DNA of 64,000 nt, from NCBI GenBank assembly GCA_025963775.1, contig JAOQAD010000032.1:45199-109198 (forward strand), written 5' to 3'. The notes under the pieces are model-generated. The model worked only from the letters and a program-made list of their open reading frames with translations, was not told where the DNA came from and searched no databases. Positions 18,257 to 26,599 of this stretch are shown here, piece after piece. The stretch's first letter is position 1; every line of letters begins with the position of its first letter. The translations under genes and the position numbers were made by a program. Origin of the DNA: Bacteroidota bacterium. Lineage in GTDB: Bacteria > Bacteroidota > Bacteroidia > 2-12-FULL-35-15.

Positions 18257-18613
18257 TTACTGGATCTTAACCGTTACTTCATTTGATTTTCCCGGCTCGT
18301 CCAGGCGAAGAACACCTGTTCCTGTTCCCGGCAGGGTTGCTTTTCTTGCAGTAACATCAAAGATCGCAGGCAATTTTACCTCGAAGCTGGCATCACCGGA
18401 ACCATCCGTAATGTTATCGTATGTAACATCTCCGTTCACGGAAGGAGCAGCAAGCTTAACCGTTGCGTTGGCTACGGGATTTCCGGCAGTATCGGTAACA
18501 TGAACTTTACCGTGACAGGTTTTGTCTTTTTTGCAGGAAGAGCTGCTGAATGCTGCAAACAGCATAACAAAAGCACAAACAATTGCAGAAAATTTAAGAG
18601 TAAAAGTTTTCAT
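18257..18613 (-). CDS. Lipoprotein with one Ig-like/carboxypeptidase-regulatory domain
   Basis: A 118-residue predicted lipoprotein: hydrophobic signal (MKTFTLKFSAIVCAFVMLFA) with a lipobox ending SSSSC, then KKDKTC. The rest is one beta-sandwich domain of the CarboxypepD_reg/transthyretin type (GKVHVTDTAGNPVANATVKL, DGSGDASFEVKLP). It is likely anchored in the outer or inner membrane facing the periplasm. The start is set at ATG 18613, where the signal peptide begins; the frame runs 32 codons further upstream without gene-like content. Confidence 0.72.
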   Translation of the reverse strand: MKTFTLKFSAIVCAFVMLFAAFSSSSCKKDKTCHGKVHVTDTAGNPVANATVKLAAPSVNGDVTYDNITDGSGDASFEVKLPAIFDVTARKATLPGTGTGVLRLDEPGKSNEVTVKIQ

Positions 18614-18749
18614 GAGGATGATTTTATTATTATAAAATACTGTTAATTTGCTCCTGTTTAAATACTTCCGGAGATAGTGAATCATCCGCAAGATAGTATA
18701 AACTCCCAAAGGATATTTATATTTACTAAAACAAATTTAATACAAAAAG

Positions 18750-19595
18750 ATGAAAAATAAAAATAAATATGCGCTCCCTGCGCTCCTGGTGCTTGTTTTG
18801 ATCGCATTTTCATCCTTTATGCCTATTGGCGATAACGGTTCGGGCGATACAAAAGTGATCATGGTGACCAACCGGGGCACTGTTAAAATAAGGCTGTACA
18901 ACGAAACACCGCTGCACCGCGATAATTTTATAAAGCTGGTAAAGGAGCATTATTTCGACAGCCTTCTCTTTCACCGCGTGATCCAGAATTTCATGATCCA
19001 GGGCGGCGATCCCGATTCAAAAAGAGCGCCTTTCGGTACGATGCTGGGCGATGGCGGTCCGGCATACACGATTCCTGCAGAATTTAACCCGGCGCTGTAT
19101 CATAAAAAAGGAGTACTGGCAGCAGCGCGTGAAAGTGATTTTGAGAATCCTTCGCAGGCCTCTTCCGGCTCACAGTTCTACATTGTGCAGGGCCGTGTGT
19201 GGACAGACTCCCTCCTGAAGATCCAGGCAAAGCGCATCACTAAGCTGAAGCTTTTTAACGTGGTCATCAACCGCCCGGAGAACAAGGAATACCGGGAAAG
19301 GTATATGAAATACAACAAAGCGGAACGTGTTGACAGTGTAAAATACATTTACGACATCATCGATAAAAAAGTGGAAGCCGAGCTGCCAACTGTGCCGCTG
19401 TATACATTTTCGGAAGAGGCAGTGAAAGCCTACACCACTATAGGGGGCACTCCTCATCTCGATTTCAGCTATACCGTTTTCGGGGAAGTGTATGAAGGGC
19501 TGGATGTGATCGACCGGATAGCAGCGGAAAAGACCGACAAAAATAACCGCCCGCTGGAAGACATCCGCATCCAAAGTGTTTCAATAATTCAGTAA
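18750..19595 (+). CDS. Cyclophilin-type peptidyl-prolyl cis-trans isomerase
   Basis: A 281-residue exported foldase. The N-terminal hydrophobic segment (about 6-24) is a signal or anchor. The cyclophilin core starts at VIMVTNRGTVKIRLYNETP and contains YFDSLLFHRVIQNFMIQGGD and GSQFYIVQG. A helical insertion of about 65 residues (about 160-225) splits the core before SYTVFGEVYEGLDVIDRIA, as in Bacteroidota periplasmic cyclophilins. It probably assists folding of secreted proteins. It lies 15 bp before pheS. Confidence 0.88.
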   Translation: MKNKNKYALPALLVLVLIAFSSFMPIGDNGSGDTKVIMVTNRGTVKIRLYNETPLHRDNFIKLVKEHYFDSLLFHRVIQNFMIQGGDPDSKRAPFGTMLGDGGPAYTIPAEFNPALYHKKGVLAAARESDFENPSQASSGSQFYIVQGRVWTDSLLKIQAKRITKLKLFNVVINRPENKEYRERYMKYNKAERVDSVKYIYDIIDKKVEAELPTVPLYTFSEEAVKAYTTIGGTPHLDFSYTVFGEVYEGLDVIDRIAAEKTDKNNRPLEDIRIQSVSIIQ

Positions 19596-19610
19596 CTTCG
19601 CGGCAACATT

Positions 19611-20633
19611 ATGAAAGATAAAATTAAAGAACTGATTGAGGAGATCGATTCATTCACAGCAAGCAGCAAAGAGCATGTGGAGGAATTCCGCATTAAGCTG
19701 CTGAGCAAAAAAGGCAAGCTGAGCGAGCTGTTCGATGAGTTTAAAACAGTGGCTCCCGAGCTGCGCAGGGAAGTAGGGCAAAAGCTGAATGAGCTGAAGG
19801 ACAAAGCGCAGGAGAAGCTGCATCACCTGAAGGAAAAATTTGACAGCGACAGCGATTCCGGCAAGGAAGAGCTGGACCTGAGCCTGCCTGCGGAAACGCT
19901 TGCACTGGGCTCCCGCCATCCCTTGTCGATCGTCCGTAACCAGATCGTGGAGATCTTTTCCAAAATAGGTTTCACCGTTTCGGAAGGGCCGGAAGTGGAG
20001 GACGACTGGCATAATTTCACCGCCCTCAACACCCCGGCAGACCATCCCGCACGCGATATGCAGGATACCTTCTTCATTAATGAGAACCCTGATATTTTAT
20101 TGCGCACGCAAACATCATCGGTGCAGGTGCATGTGATGGAGAACAGCAAGCCTCCCATCCGCACCATTTCCCCCGGGCGCGTATACCGCAACGAAGCAAT
20201 TTCAGCGCGCGCACATTGCCAGTTTCACCAGGTGGAAGGATTATACATTGATAAAAAAGTTTCTTTTTCCGACCTCAAGCAAACACTCATGTATTTTGCA
20301 AAGGAAATGTTCGGTGAAGAAACACAGATCCGTTTGCGCCCTTCGTTCTTCCCCTTCACGGAGATCAGCGCGGAGATGGATATTTCCTGCCCTTTCTGCA
20401 AAGGTGCCGGCTGCAATATCTGTAAAGGTGCCGGCTGGGTGGAGATCCTCGGCTGCGGCATGGTTGATCCTGCCGTGCTCGACAATTGCGGCATCGACAG
20501 CCAGCAATACAGCGGATTTGCATTCGGAATGGGCATAGAGCGCGTTACGATGCTGAAATACCAGGTAAAGGACCTTCGCCTGTTCTCTGAGAATGACCTG
20601 CGGTTTTTGAAGCAGTTTAAGTCTGCCTTGTAA
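19611..20633 (+). CDS. pheS: Phenylalanyl-tRNA synthetase alpha subunit
   Basis: A 340-residue alpha chain of the (alpha-beta)2 enzyme that charges tRNA-Phe. An N-terminal coiled coil (about 1-90) binds tRNA. Class II motifs follow: HPLSIVRNQIVEIF and GPEVEDDWHNFTALN (motif 1 zone), TSSVQVHVMENSKPP with GRVYRNE (motif 2), and FAFGMGIERVTML (motif 3). A CPFCKGAGCNICKGAGW insert carries four cysteines, a zinc-ribbon-like feature found in Bacteroidota PheS. The length is normal. A degenerate -7 box (TAACTTCG) overlaps the end of the cyclophilin gene. pheT is not adjacent. Confidence 0.95.
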   Translation: MKDKIKELIEEIDSFTASSKEHVEEFRIKLLSKKGKLSELFDEFKTVAPELRREVGQKLNELKDKAQEKLHHLKEKFDSDSDSGKEELDLSLPAETLALGSRHPLSIVRNQIVEIFSKIGFTVSEGPEVEDDWHNFTALNTPADHPARDMQDTFFINENPDILLRTQTSSVQVHVMENSKPPIRTISPGRVYRNEAISARAHCQFHQVEGLYIDKKVSFSDLKQTLMYFAKEMFGEETQIRLRPSFFPFTEISAEMDISCPFCKGAGCNICKGAGWVEILGCGMVDPAVLDNCGIDSQQYSGFAFGMGIERVTMLKYQVKDLRLFSENDLRFLKQFKSAL

Positions 20634-20653
20634 AACATTATTTTCATTAAACC

Positions 20654-20734
20654 GTCATCCCGTGCCGCGACATGGGATCTCATGAATGTTTGCAGTTTGC
20701 AATTAACAGATCCCGTGTCGGAGCACGGGATGAC
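20654..20734. repeat. Long imperfect inverted repeat (GTCATCCCGTG family)
   Basis: Arms of 27 nt at 20654-20680 and 20708-20734, matching at about 24 of 27 positions (GTCATCCCGTG ... GGGATCT against AGATCCCGTG ... CACGGGATGAC), with a 27-nt loop. This is a REP-like hairpin between pheS and the TPR gene and could act as a transcript stabiliser or weak terminator. Confidence 0.7.
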
Positions 20735-20773
20735 CCTCCGGAACAAGATCAGTCACATAATTCAACCATTTCT

Positions 20774-21085
20774 ATGACCCGCCTCGAACAATTACTCGAA
20801 ATGCTCCAGCAGGATCCGCAGGATGCTTTCCTGAACTATGCACTGGCACTCGAATTCGCCAAAACGGGCGATATCGATCCGGCCATCGATGCCATTGAAG
20901 GGATCCTTGCCCGTGATGAAAACTACCTCGGCGCTTACTACCAGCTAGGAAAATTCTATGAGCAGACGCTGCAGCCTGAAAAGGCCATCCTGACCTACCA
21001 GAAAGGCATGGAGATCGCTAAAAAGCAGAACAACCGGAAAACGTTAGGGGAATTGAATGAGGCGCTGCTGATGCTGGAGGATTAA
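20774..21085 (+). CDS. Small TPR-repeat protein
   Basis: A 103-residue helical protein made of about two to three tetratricopeptide repeats (NYALALEFAKTGDIDPAIDA; AYYQLGKFYEQTLQPEKAIL), a protein-protein interaction fold. The start is ATG 20774: the frame is open upstream to 20672, but that part is encoded by the inverted repeat and is not gene-like. It probably follows pheS in the same transcript. Partner unknown. Confidence 0.75.
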   Translation: MTRLEQLLEMLQQDPQDAFLNYALALEFAKTGDIDPAIDAIEGILARDENYLGAYYQLGKFYEQTLQPEKAILTYQKGMEIAKKQNNRKTLGELNEALLMLED

Positions 21086-21375
21086 ATACAGATCGCGAAT
21101 TTTTTACGAATTTACGGATCTGTGCGTTGTCATTTCGAGTTCGACCGAAGGGAGAGTATCGAGAAAGCGGGTAAGCTTGTTCTCGATATGCTCGTACCTC
21201 GCTACTCGAACTGACGCTAATAAAACCTGTATTCTTTACTATTACGAATTACTGTTGTGTAACACACAGATCCGTAAATTCGTACAGATTAGTATTCGCA
21301 TGGCAGAGATTGCTTCGTCGGTACCTCCCGCAATGACGTTACGGTTCGTAAATTCGTACAGATTCGTTATCCGTA
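21086..21375. repeat. Intergenic repeat cluster between convergent genes
   Basis: A 290-bp gap between the TPR gene and panC with no gene. It contains an ATTCGTA-type element near 21090-21122, the 95-bp palindromic element (21128-21222), another ATTCGTA-type element (21264-21300), the GATTGCTTCGTCGG ... CGCAATGACG hairpin (21306-21338) and a third ATTCGTA-type element (21344-21376) that touches the panC stop. Confidence 0.6.
21128..21222 (-). repeat. 95-bp dispersed palindromic repeat, copy 1
   Basis: Read on the minus strand, this copy matches 37051-37145 at about 90 of 95 positions. Sub-palindromes include TCTCGATA/TATCGAGA and TTCGAGT/ACTCGAA. The ends read TGTCATTTCGAG and CTCGAACTGACG, so the whole element can fold on itself. 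No coding potential. Confidence 0.85.
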
Positions 21376-22260
21376 CTACAATATAATATTATCGATCAGC
21401 CTCACATTCCCTAATTTCAAGGCAATGCAGGCCACCACATTTTTCGCATCCTTATAGTCATTTACCGGCTGCAGCGTTTCCGCATCCACGATCTCAAAAT
21501 ATTCCAGCTGCATCAATGGCTCTGATCTGAGCTCTGTTTCAGCAAAAGCTTTCAGCTCAGCGATGGAATGGTCCGCTTTCATTTCCTTTACTTTGAACAG
21601 TGTTTTTGAAATAAGCGGCGCTACCGCTCTTTCGGTTTCCGTTAAGCGCACATTCCGGGAGCTCATGGCCAGCCCGTCCTTTTCACGGACGATCGGGCAA
21701 CCGATGATCTCCACAGGAAGCTCCAGCTGTTTGGCCATTGAACGGATGATAGCGAGCTGCTGAAAGTCCTTTTGTCCGAAATAGGCCCTGTTTGGCCTCA
21801 CGATCCGGAACAGCTTGCTCACCACCTGGGCAACGCCATTGAAGTGCCCGGGCCGCTGTGTGCCTTCCATTACCCTGTCGAGCTGCCCGAAATCCACGGT
21901 TTTGCCATTCGTCCAGCCCTTGTCTTCCACGTTCTGCCTTTTCAGCTCCAGTTCGGCCTCCGTATACATTTCGCTGATCTCCGGGGCGAAAAGGATGTCG
22001 CAATCCACGCTTTCGAGCATCCTGCTGTCCTTTTCGAGCGTCCGGGGATACTTTGCCAGGTCGCTGAGGTCATTGAACTGGGTGGGATTTACAAAGATGC
22101 TGCAAACGCTGATGTCATTGTCTTTTTTGCTGATCTCCACCAGGGCGAGATGCCCTTCGTGAAGGGCACCCATGGTAGGTACAAATCCTATTGTTTTTTG
22201 CTGATTTTGCACAATATCCAGGTGATCCTGGAGTTCCTGTACCCGGGTGAAAATAATCAT
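21376..22260 (-). CDS. panC: Pantoate-beta-alanine ligase (pantothenate synthetase)
   Basis: A 294-residue enzyme joining pantoate and beta-alanine with ATP, the last step to pantothenate (vitamin B5) for coenzyme A. Motifs: VPTMGALHEGHLALV (HIGH-like), SIFVNPTQFNDLSDLAKYPR, FGQKDFQQLAIIRSM, and GLAMSSRNVRL (KMSKS-like). The length is slightly over the usual 280. The start is ATG at 22260; a TTG one codon upstream is not needed. It is divergent from the GT5-like gene, an arrangement common in Bacteroidota. Confidence 0.95.
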   Translation of the reverse strand: MIIFTRVQELQDHLDIVQNQQKTIGFVPTMGALHEGHLALVEISKKDNDISVCSIFVNPTQFNDLSDLAKYPRTLEKDSRMLESVDCDILFAPEISEMYTEAELELKRQNVEDKGWTNGKTVDFGQLDRVMEGTQRPGHFNGVAQVVSKLFRIVRPNRAYFGQKDFQQLAIIRSMAKQLELPVEIIGCPIVREKDGLAMSSRNVRLTETERAVAPLISKTLFKVKEMKADHSIAELKAFAETELRSEPLMQLEYFEIVDAETLQPVNDYKDAKNVVACIALKLGNVRLIDNIIL

Positions 22261-22328
22261 CAATTTTAAAAATTGTTAAGAAGTAACAAAATCAGCATTA
22301 ACAGAGCTCTTTTTTCGATAAAAGAGGT

Positions 22329-22336
22329 CAAATCTA
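22329..22336 (-). promoter_or_regulatory. -7 promoter element of panC
   Basis: The minus strand reads TAGATTTG, an exact TAnnTTTG match, 68 bp upstream of the panC start and back to back with the promoter of the GT5-like gene. No good -33 partner. Confidence 0.4.
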
Positions 22337-22346
22337 AGGTTTAAAC

Positions 22347-22378
22347 TTTGAAATTCAGAAAATTTTTGCTTACTTTTG
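22347..22378 (+). promoter_or_regulatory. Bacteroidota-type promoter of the GT5-like/DUF4270/glmS run
   Basis: TTTG at 22347-22350 and TACTTTTG at 22371-22378 (exact TAnnTTTG) with a 20-bp spacer, placed 34 bp before the ATG at 22413. This is one of the two best consensus promoters in the window. Confidence 0.7.
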
Positions 22379-22412
22379 TGTACTTTTTAAATCTCACCCT
22401 TAATTCGATCGT

Positions 22413-23243
22413 ATGAAGAAGAAAGCAAGAGTACTATTTGTATCACAAGAAGTTACCCCCTATTTAGATGAAACCCCGATGAGCATTATCGGAAGGAAGT
22501 TGCCTCAGGGAATCCAGGAACGAGGAAAAGAGATCCGATTATTTATGCCGAAATTCGGCTGCATCAATGAAAGACGAAACCAGCTCCATGAAGTGATCCG
22601 CCTTTCCGGTATGAACCTGATCATTGATGATGCCGATCATCCGCTGATCATTAAGGTTGCTTCCATCCAGGCAGCACGCATGCAGGTTTACTTTATTGAC
22701 AACCAGGAATATTTTGAACGCAAGCATATCCTCACCGATAAAAAAGGCGATCATTTTGCCGATAACGATGAACGCGCTATCTTTTTCTGCCGCGGCGTGA
22801 TCGAAACAGTTAAAAAGCTGGGCTGGGCACCGGATGTGGTTCACTGCCACGGCTGGATGACAAGCTTAATGGCGCTTTACCTGAAAAAATCATTTAAGGA
22901 CAACCCTTTATTTGCCGACACCAAGATCGTTTACTCGGTTTACGACGACGAATTCCCGGGAGCGCTGAATAAGGATTTCGCTAAGAAGGTGTTACACGAA
23001 GGCATTGAAAAAACGGATGTGGAATGGTTTAAAAACCCTACATTTGTCAACGTCAGCAAAGCAGCGATCGACCTGGCAGACGCAGTGATCATTGCAAGCC
23101 CTAAGATCAATGCAGAAATTACAAAGTACCTGAAAAAAGCAGGCAAACCGGTGCTTGAGTACAAAGGGCCGGATGAATACATTGATGCGTACTCTGACTT
23201 TTACGATTCTGTGCTTGAAGAAGTAGCTGAAATGGTCGACTGA
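22413..23243 (+). CDS. Glycogen/starch synthase N-terminal-domain (GT5-like) protein, probably non-catalytic
   Basis: A 276-residue protein equivalent to the N-terminal Rossmann half of GlgA/GT5 glycogen synthase (usual length about 480). Recognisable parts: VLFVSQEVTPYL at the start, LPQGIQERGKEIRLFMPKFG, YFIDNQEYFERK, DNDERAIFFCRGVIE and PDVVHCHGWMTSLMALYL. The ADP-glucose-binding K-x-G-G loop after the first strand is replaced by LDETPMSIIGRKLP, and the entire C-terminal half is missing, so a regulatory or substrate-sensing role is more likely than glucan synthesis. The position beside panC and before DUF4270-glmS is a recurring Bacteroidota arrangement. Confidence 0.75.
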   Translation: MKKKARVLFVSQEVTPYLDETPMSIIGRKLPQGIQERGKEIRLFMPKFGCINERRNQLHEVIRLSGMNLIIDDADHPLIIKVASIQAARMQVYFIDNQEYFERKHILTDKKGDHFADNDERAIFFCRGVIETVKKLGWAPDVVHCHGWMTSLMALYLKKSFKDNPLFADTKIVYSVYDDEFPGALNKDFAKKVLHEGIEKTDVEWFKNPTFVNVSKAAIDLADAVIIASPKINAEITKYLKKAGKPVLEYKGPDEYIDAYSDFYDSVLEEVAEMVD

Positions 23244-23295
23244 ATCAAGCCAAAAAAGAAGAAACAGTGAACGCTGTTTTTACAACGAATAAATT

Positions 23296-24681
23296 ATGAA
23301 TCAATTGAATACACGATTACTTAAGGTTTTGTCACGCCCCGGCGTGACAAAATTTTTTTTTATAAGCCTCACTGCACTCTTCGCAAGTGCCTGTAATGAA
23401 TCAAGCGTGGTCGGGCTCGATGTTCAGCCCGCCGGCGACCTGCTCAATGTAGGCTGGCAGGATTCAACCACACTCCGCAGCTCCACCGTAAAGGAAGATT
23501 CGCTTCACACCGACGCCTCGATCATTATTGGCGCAGATGCCCTGCTGGGAACGTACCTCGATCCTGTTTTCGGAAAAACTTCTGCAGCTATTTACACACA
23601 GCTGCGTTTGCCTGCCAACAATCCTAACTTCGGCACCAGCCCGGTATGCGATTCGGTAGTGCTTTCACTGACCTATGCTTCCGACTTCTACGGAAAAAAG
23701 GAACGGAAAGTGCAGCGGGTGAATGTGTACCAGCTTTACGGCGGACTCAGCCTTACGAACGATTATTATTCCAACAACTCACTGAGCTACAACACAGGCA
23801 ACGACCTTGCGAACGGGCACCTCTTCACGCCAAGGCCGGTTGATAAAGTAGTGGTGATGGGAGATACGCTCAAACCGCACCTTCGCATTCCGCTGGATCA
23901 GAACTTCGGACAGGTGATCCTCAACAGCCCGGCATCGGGAAGCCTTTCCAGCAACACTGCTTTTCAGAACTTCATCAAAGGATTTTATATCAGTTCCGAC
24001 GTAGTTTCTTCCACTACCGGCGACGGTAACATCATGCACTTCAAGCTCGGTGATGCACAATCGAAGCTCACTGTTTACTATCACAACAGCAATGCGACCA
24101 ACAACGATTCATTGAAATACGACATCAGCCTGTCGAGCGTTCCGCGCTTCTCCGCTTTTGAACATTACAATTACGCCGGCGCTTATCCTTACCTCTCTTC
24201 GCAATTAACCAGCACTTCAACAGATACAACATTGTTCGTACAATCGCTTGCAGGAACAAAAGTTAAGATCGAATTCCCCTACCTGCTTCACTGGAATGAT
24301 TCGGGAAGGGTTGCGATCAACAAAGCAGAGCTGGTGATCAAAGTGGACACTACCAATCCACTGTACCAGCTGGATACATTTGCAGCGCCCACCAAGCTGA
24401 TATTATTCGGGATCACATCCGGCAATACAAATTACGCGGTGCCTGATGCATACGAGGCAAACGAATCCTTTGACGGCTCTTACAATGCCAGCACAAAAGA
24501 ATACCGCTTCAACATTGACCGTTACGTGCAGCAGGTGCTGAACGGAACGCTTCCAAACGTGGGGCTTTACCTTGTCGCTTCGGGCGGTGCGGTAAATGCA
24601 AACCGTGTAGTGCTGGGCAGCGCAAGCAGCCAGGGATACCAGAAAATGAAATTAAACCTTACATACACTAAACTTCATTAA
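23296..24681 (+). CDS. DUF4270 lipoprotein
   Basis: A 461-residue predicted lipoprotein: signal with lipobox FASAC (C33), then a long strand-rich region opening with VGLDVQPAGDLLNV, the hallmark of DUF4270 proteins. Function is unknown; the family is restricted to Bacteroidota and is usually found just before glmS, as here (3-bp gap). Codons 11-22 coincide with a perfect terminator-like hairpin (see 23327-23360), which may make expression of this gene and glmS conditional. Confidence 0.85.
   Translation: MNQLNTRLLKVLSRPGVTKFFFISLTALFASACNESSVVGLDVQPAGDLLNVGWQDSTTLRSSTVKEDSLHTDASIIIGADALLGTYLDPVFGKTSAAIYTQLRLPANNPNFGTSPVCDSVVLSLTYASDFYGKKERKVQRVNVYQLYGGLSLTNDYYSNNSLSYNTGNDLANGHLFTPRPVDKVVVMGDTLKPHLRIPLDQNFGQVILNSPASGSLSSNTAFQNFIKGFYISSDVVSSTTGDGNIMHFKLGDAQSKLTVYYHNSNATNNDSLKYDISLSSVPRFSAFEHYNYAGAYPYLSSQLTSTSTDTTLFVQSLAGTKVKIEFPYLLHWNDSGRVAINKAELVIKVDTTNPLYQLDTFAAPTKLILFGITSGNTNYAVPDAYEANESFDGSYNASTKEYRFNIDRYVQQVLNGTLPNVGLYLVASGGAVNANRVVLGSASSQGYQKMKLNLTYTKLH
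23327..23360 (+). terminator. Intrinsic-terminator-like hairpin inside the DUF4270 coding region
   Basis: 5' arm 23327-23338 (TTTTGTCACGCC), 3' arm 23341-23352 (GGCGTGACAAAA), 12 bp fully complementary, followed directly by eight T residues (23353-23360). With a realistic 4-nt loop the stem is still 11 bp. It lies 30-65 bp inside the reading frame, downstream of the GT5-like gene and upstream of glmS. Translation through it gives an ordinary signal-peptide sequence, so it may be a dual-use attenuator. Confidence 0.6.
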
Positions 24682-24684
24682 CAT

Positions 24685-26526
24685 ATGTGCGGAATAGTTG
24701 GATATATCGGAAACAAACAGGCCTACCCTTTTCTTATCAAAGGATTACAGCGCCTTGAATACAGGGGATACGACAGTGCCGGTGTGGCCATGGTCGACAA
24801 CGGGGAATTGAAAGTGTACAAGTGCAAGGGCAAAGTAGCTGACCTGCACAATTTCATCGGAACACAAAGCACTGCAGGAACGATCGGGATAGGGCATACA
24901 CGCTGGGCAACACACGGCGTTCCTAACGATGTGAATGCTCACCCGCAATATTCAGCATCCAAGAACATGGTGATGATCCACAACGGGATCATCGAGAACT
25001 ATGGCCCTTTGAAAGAGGAATTGAAAAAACGCGGACATGTATTTTTAAGCGATACCGATACGGAAGTACTGATCCACCTCATCGAGGACATCAAGGAAAA
25101 AGAAAATGTGCGTTTGGGAGAAGCTGTCCGCCAGGCATTGAACCAGGTGGTTGGCGCTTACGCGATCGTGATCCTCTCCAAAGATAATCCCGATGAACTG
25201 TTCGCTGCGAAAAAAGGCAGCCCGATGGTGATCGGGATCGGTGAGGATGAATTTTACATTGCCTCCGATGCAACACCCATCGTGGAATACACGAAGAATG
25301 TGGTGTACCTGGAAGATGAAGAGATCGCATTCATTGAGCGCGGAAAAGAACTGAAGATCAAAACGATCAAGAACAAAGCAAAAACCCCTTATGTACAGGA
25401 ACTGGAAATGAAGCTGGAAGCCCTTGAAAAAGGCGGCTTTGACCATTTCATGCTGAAGGAGATCTACGAGCAGCCGCGTTCCATCAAGGACAGTATGCGC
25501 GGACGGTTAAGCTCTGAAAAAGGCATTGTGAACTTAGGCGGGATCACCGAATACGAGCAGAAATTTGTGAATGCAAAACGCATTGTGTTCGTCGCCTGCG
25601 GAACATCCTGGCATGCCGGGCTGGTTGGCGAATATTTATTCGAAGACCTTGCACGCATTCCTGTTGAAGTGGAATATGCATCCGAATTCCGTTACCGCAA
25701 CCCGATCGTTTACGAGGATGATGTGATCATTGCGATCTCCCAGTCGGGTGAAACTGCCGACACGCTGGCTGCGATCGAGCTTGCAAAATCAAAAGGCGCA
25801 ACCATCATCGGCATCTGCAACGTGGTGGGTTCTTCCATTGCACGCGCAACACATGCAGGATCGTACACACACGCAGGCCCCGAGATCGGCGTGGCATCCA
25901 CCAAGGCATTCACAGCGCAGGTTACTGTGCTTACGCTGATGGCATTGCGCATTGCTTTCTTAAAAGGGACTATTTCATCATCCCGCTTCCACCAGTTGTT
26001 AAGCGAGCTGGAAGCTGTTCCTGACAAGGTTCAGAAGGTGCTGGAAAAGAACGAGCAGATAAAATTCATTGCCGACATTTATAAAAATTCAACCAATGCA
26101 CTTTACCTCGGCCGCGGGTACACATTCCCGGTCGCACTGGAAGGCGCGCTGAAGCTGAAAGAAATTTCCTACATCCATGCGGAAGGTTATCCTGCAGCAG
26201 AGATGAAGCACGGCCCTATCGCACTGATCGATGAAGAGATGCCGGTATTTGTGATCGCGACCAAAGGAACCTCCTACGAAAAAGTGGTGAGCAACATCCA
26301 GGAAGTGAAAGCACGCAAAGGAAAGATCATCGCCATTGTAACAGAAGGCGATAAGCAAGTGAAGGAAATGGCTGATTACTCGATCGAGATCCCGGAAACG
26401 GATGAGATCCTGGTGCCGCTGATCTCCGCTGTGCCGCTGCAGCTGCTGTCGTACCACATTGCGGTAATGCGCAACTGTAACGTAGATCAGCCAAGGAACC
26501 TGGCGAAATCGGTAACAGTGGAATAA
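24685..26526 (+). CDS. glmS: Glutamine-fructose-6-phosphate aminotransferase (isomerising)
   Basis: A 613-residue enzyme making glucosamine-6-phosphate from fructose-6-phosphate and glutamine, the first committed step to peptidoglycan and lipopolysaccharide amino sugars. N-terminal glutaminase: nucleophile C2 (MCGIVGYIG), GHTRWATHG, HNGIIENY. Two SIS domains follow (SQSGETADTLAA; EVASTKAFTAQV-like GVASTKAFTAQ; LYLGRGYTFPVALEGALKLKE) and the C-terminal DQPRNLAKSVTVE. Length and motifs are complete. It is the last gene of the GT5-like/DUF4270/glmS run; no glmS ribozyme is evident upstream. Confidence 0.97.
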   Translation: MCGIVGYIGNKQAYPFLIKGLQRLEYRGYDSAGVAMVDNGELKVYKCKGKVADLHNFIGTQSTAGTIGIGHTRWATHGVPNDVNAHPQYSASKNMVMIHNGIIENYGPLKEELKKRGHVFLSDTDTEVLIHLIEDIKEKENVRLGEAVRQALNQVVGAYAIVILSKDNPDELFAAKKGSPMVIGIGEDEFYIASDATPIVEYTKNVVYLEDEEIAFIERGKELKIKTIKNKAKTPYVQELEMKLEALEKGGFDHFMLKEIYEQPRSIKDSMRGRLSSEKGIVNLGGITEYEQKFVNAKRIVFVACGTSWHAGLVGEYLFEDLARIPVEVEYASEFRYRNPIVYEDDVIIAISQSGETADTLAAIELAKSKGATIIGICNVVGSSIARATHAGSYTHAGPEIGVASTKAFTAQVTVLTLMALRIAFLKGTISSSRFHQLLSELEAVPDKVQKVLEKNEQIKFIADIYKNSTNALYLGRGYTFPVALEGALKLKEISYIHAEGYPAAEMKHGPIALIDEEMPVFVIATKGTSYEKVVSNIQEVKARKGKIIAIVTEGDKQVKEMADYSIEIPETDEILVPLISAVPLQLLSYHIAVMRNCNVDQPRNLAKSVTVE

Positions 26527-26546
26527 CCGGATACAAAAATATAACT

Positions 26547-26580
26547 AAAAAAAGCGCAGCTTACGGGCTGCGCTTTTTTT
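26547..26580 (+). terminator. Intrinsic terminator after glmS
   Basis: AAAGCGCAGC ... GCTGCGCTTT: a 10-bp stem with a 6-nt loop (TTACGG), flanked by A and T runs, 20 bp after the glmS stop. It is bidirectional in form and also lies 20 bp beyond the stop of the convergent AHH gene. Confidence 0.92.
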
Positions 26581-26599
26581 TAAGCTATCCTTATACCTC

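Noticed and set aside
24640..24690. glmS ribozyme/riboswitch upstream of glmS
   Set aside because: Only 3 bp separate DUF4270 from glmS, and no ribozyme core was seen in the preceding sequence; ribozyme control is typical of Firmicutes.
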